From Methylomonas sp. LW13 (GTDB lineage Bacteria > Pseudomonadota > Gammaproteobacteria > Methylococcales > Methylomonadaceae), in assembly GCF_016865255.1 (NCBI RefSeq), contig NZ_CP033381.1:3100001-3164000 (forward strand): DNA of 64,000 nucleotides. Direction: 5' to 3'. The notes below the pieces were generated by a model. That model had not been told where the DNA came from, did no database searches, and saw nothing but the letters and a program-made list of their open reading frames with translations. Numbering within the stretch: the stretch's first letter is position 1; every line of letters starts with the position of its first letter. Position numbers and translations under genes: made by a program. Below are positions 62,955-64,000 of the stretch, piece after piece.

Positions 62955-64000
62955 TTACGCGAGAGGCTTGTTAAGCAAACGATAGCGGCGGTCGCTGGCG
63001 GCAATAAGGCCACCCAGGGCCATGAACACCCCGCCCATCCAGATCCAACGAATGAAGGCTTTGTAGTAAACCCGCAAGCTCCAGGCGCCTTGTTTATCCA
63101 AAGGCTCACCCAAGGCCACGAATAGATCGCGGAACACACCGGCGTCGATAGCGGCTTCGGTCATCGGCATGGTTTGCACCCGGTACACCCGCTTTTGCGG
63201 CGATAACTCAGCAACAGTGGCACCGTCGTGGCTGACGGTCAGGTAGCCTTGTTCGGCGCGGTAATTGGGCCCTTCGGTGCTTTTCACGCCATGGAATTGG
63301 AAGACGTAACCGAACAAATCCAGGGTTTCCTCCGGCGCCAAACGTACATCGCGTTCGATGCTGTAGACCGAGGTAAAGGTAATCCCGATCACGAACACCG
63401 CGATGCCAAGATGCGCCAAAGTCATGCCGTAAAAACCGGCTGGAATTTGTTTCAGGCGCTCAATTGACCAGCTTTGCAGGCGTTGTTTGAACGCCAGGCC
63501 GGTGATCGCCAAAGTCCACAAAGCCAAGCCTGTGCCCAAGGCGGCGCCCCAGGAATAAAACGGCATCAACAGAGGTGTGAGTAACGCCAAGCCGATAGAA
63601 GCGGCAATCAGCCAGCGTACCCGTGAACCTAAGGCTTTCAAGTCATCGCTTTTCCAGCGCATCAACACGCCCAAGCCAACTACCAAGGCCAAAGGCGCCA
63701 TCAGTGGAATGAAAACGGCATTGAAATACGGCGGGCCTACCGACAACTTACCCAAGCCCAGCGCGTCAACCACCAGCGGATACAGAGTGCCCAGTAAAAT
63801 ACTGGCGGCAGTGACGACCAGTAGCACATTGTTAATCAGCAACACCGATTCTTTGGAGACCAATTCAAAACGCGCGTGACTTTTTACTTGCGGCGCACGA
63901 ATGGCGTACAACAGCAAGGAACCGCCGACCACCACACCGAGAAAAATCAAGATAAACAGGCCACGGGCAGGGTCGCTGGCGAAGGCGTGTACTGAGGTCA
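62955..64000 (-). CDS. ccmF: Cytochrome c heme lyase CcmF, C-terminal part (cut by window edge)
   Basis: The minus frame is open from base 64000 (reading TSVHAFASDPARGLFILIFLG at the edge, a conserved CcmF stretch) to the stop at 62955; about 347 residues. Membrane helices alternate with periplasmic parts; the region with RDVRLAPEETLDLFGYVFQFHG and the final WMGGVFMALGGLIAASDRRYR are CcmF-typical. CcmF attaches heme to apocytochrome with CcmH and CcmI. First visible gene of the ccmF-dsbE-ccmH-ccmI-hemN operon; the N-terminal part lies outside the window. Confidence 0.93.
   Translation of the reverse strand, partial: TSVHAFASDPARGLFILIFLGVVVGGSLLLYAIRAPQVKSHARFELVSKESVLLINNVLLVVTAASILLGTLYPLVVDALGLGKLSVGPPYFNAVFIPLMAPLALVVGLGVLMRWKSDDLKALGSRVRWLIAASIGLALLTPLLMPFYSWGAALGTGLALWTLAITGLAFKQRLQSWSIERLKQIPAGFYGMTLAHLGIAVFVIGITFTSVYSIERDVRLAPEETLDLFGYVFQFHGVKSTEGPNYRAEQGYLTVSHDGATVAELSPQKRVYRVQTMPMTEAAIDAGVFRDLFVALGEPLDKQGAWSLRVYYKAFIRWIWMGGVFMALGGLIAASDRRYRLLNKPLA

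Overview
The window reads as chromosomal DNA of a gammaproteobacterium, most likely a methanotroph of the Methylomonas/Methylobacter type. This is an inference from gene content: a PQQ-alcohol-oxidation-associated ABC transporter with a beta-propeller protein, a P460-family cytochrome, alanine dehydrogenase, System I cytochrome c maturation, VPLPA-CTERM-type sorting signals and many REP/RAYT elements. No rRNA, tRNA or CRISPR array was seen.

Layout. 1-10520 (all minus): a tightly overlapping eight-gene operon with two glycosyltransferases, two heparinase II/III-fold proteins without signal peptides, two APH-like kinases, a histidine phosphatase and an ABC exporter (cut by the window edge); it looks like an uncharacterised surface-glycan pathway. 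10956-13844: small secreted or hypothetical proteins in AT-rich DNA. 14329-21439: cysK with a structured leader, a small Cys-rich protein, a rhomboid protease and hrpA. 21551-24821: a repeat-rich patch with two MITE copies, a decayed REP-RAYT element, an orphan MNT nucleotidyltransferase whose coupled partner is cut by a MITE, a gene with an in-frame stop and degenerate repeats. 24822-29371: an operon of a PlsC-like acyltransferase, a PAP2 phosphatase and a PEP-synthase/rifampicin-phosphotransferase-like enzyme.

29497-36136 is the most interesting region. It is a compact operon of Trypco2, a trypsin-like protease, a MoxR AAA+ ATPase, a 975-residue protein with a C-terminal FGE/C-type-lectin-like domain, and a second FGE protein. 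The large protein's C-terminus carries the hallmark of a diversity-generating retroelement (DGR) variable region: the codons at the presumed variable surface positions all end in C, as expected from adenine mutagenesis of AAC template codons, and a hairpin with an 8-bp stem lies just downstream. No reverse transcriptase or template repeat is visible in the window. This suggests a hypermutable sensor feeding an ATP-dependent protease or conflict system.

36320-46226: a methyltransferase, a VPLPA-CTERM protein, a DUF1097 protein, and an isopropylmalate/citramalate synthase-like gene separated from its likely partner dehydrogenase by an accessory island (decayed vapBC, an intact REP-RAYT element, a second vapC remnant, an LA2681-type HEPN gene and 42-bp degenerate repeats). 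46368-52000: cstA, a P460-family cytochrome, an HDAC-like hydrolase and prfC with a 24-bp perfect palindrome upstream. 52654-55156: a PedC-like ABC permease, its ATPase and a YVTN beta-propeller protein. 55587-59080: a small protein, a HerA-like ATPase and alanine dehydrogenase. 59380-64000: hemN with the ccmF-dsbE-ccmH-ccmI operon, joining heme synthesis to cytochrome c maturation; ccmF is cut by the window edge.
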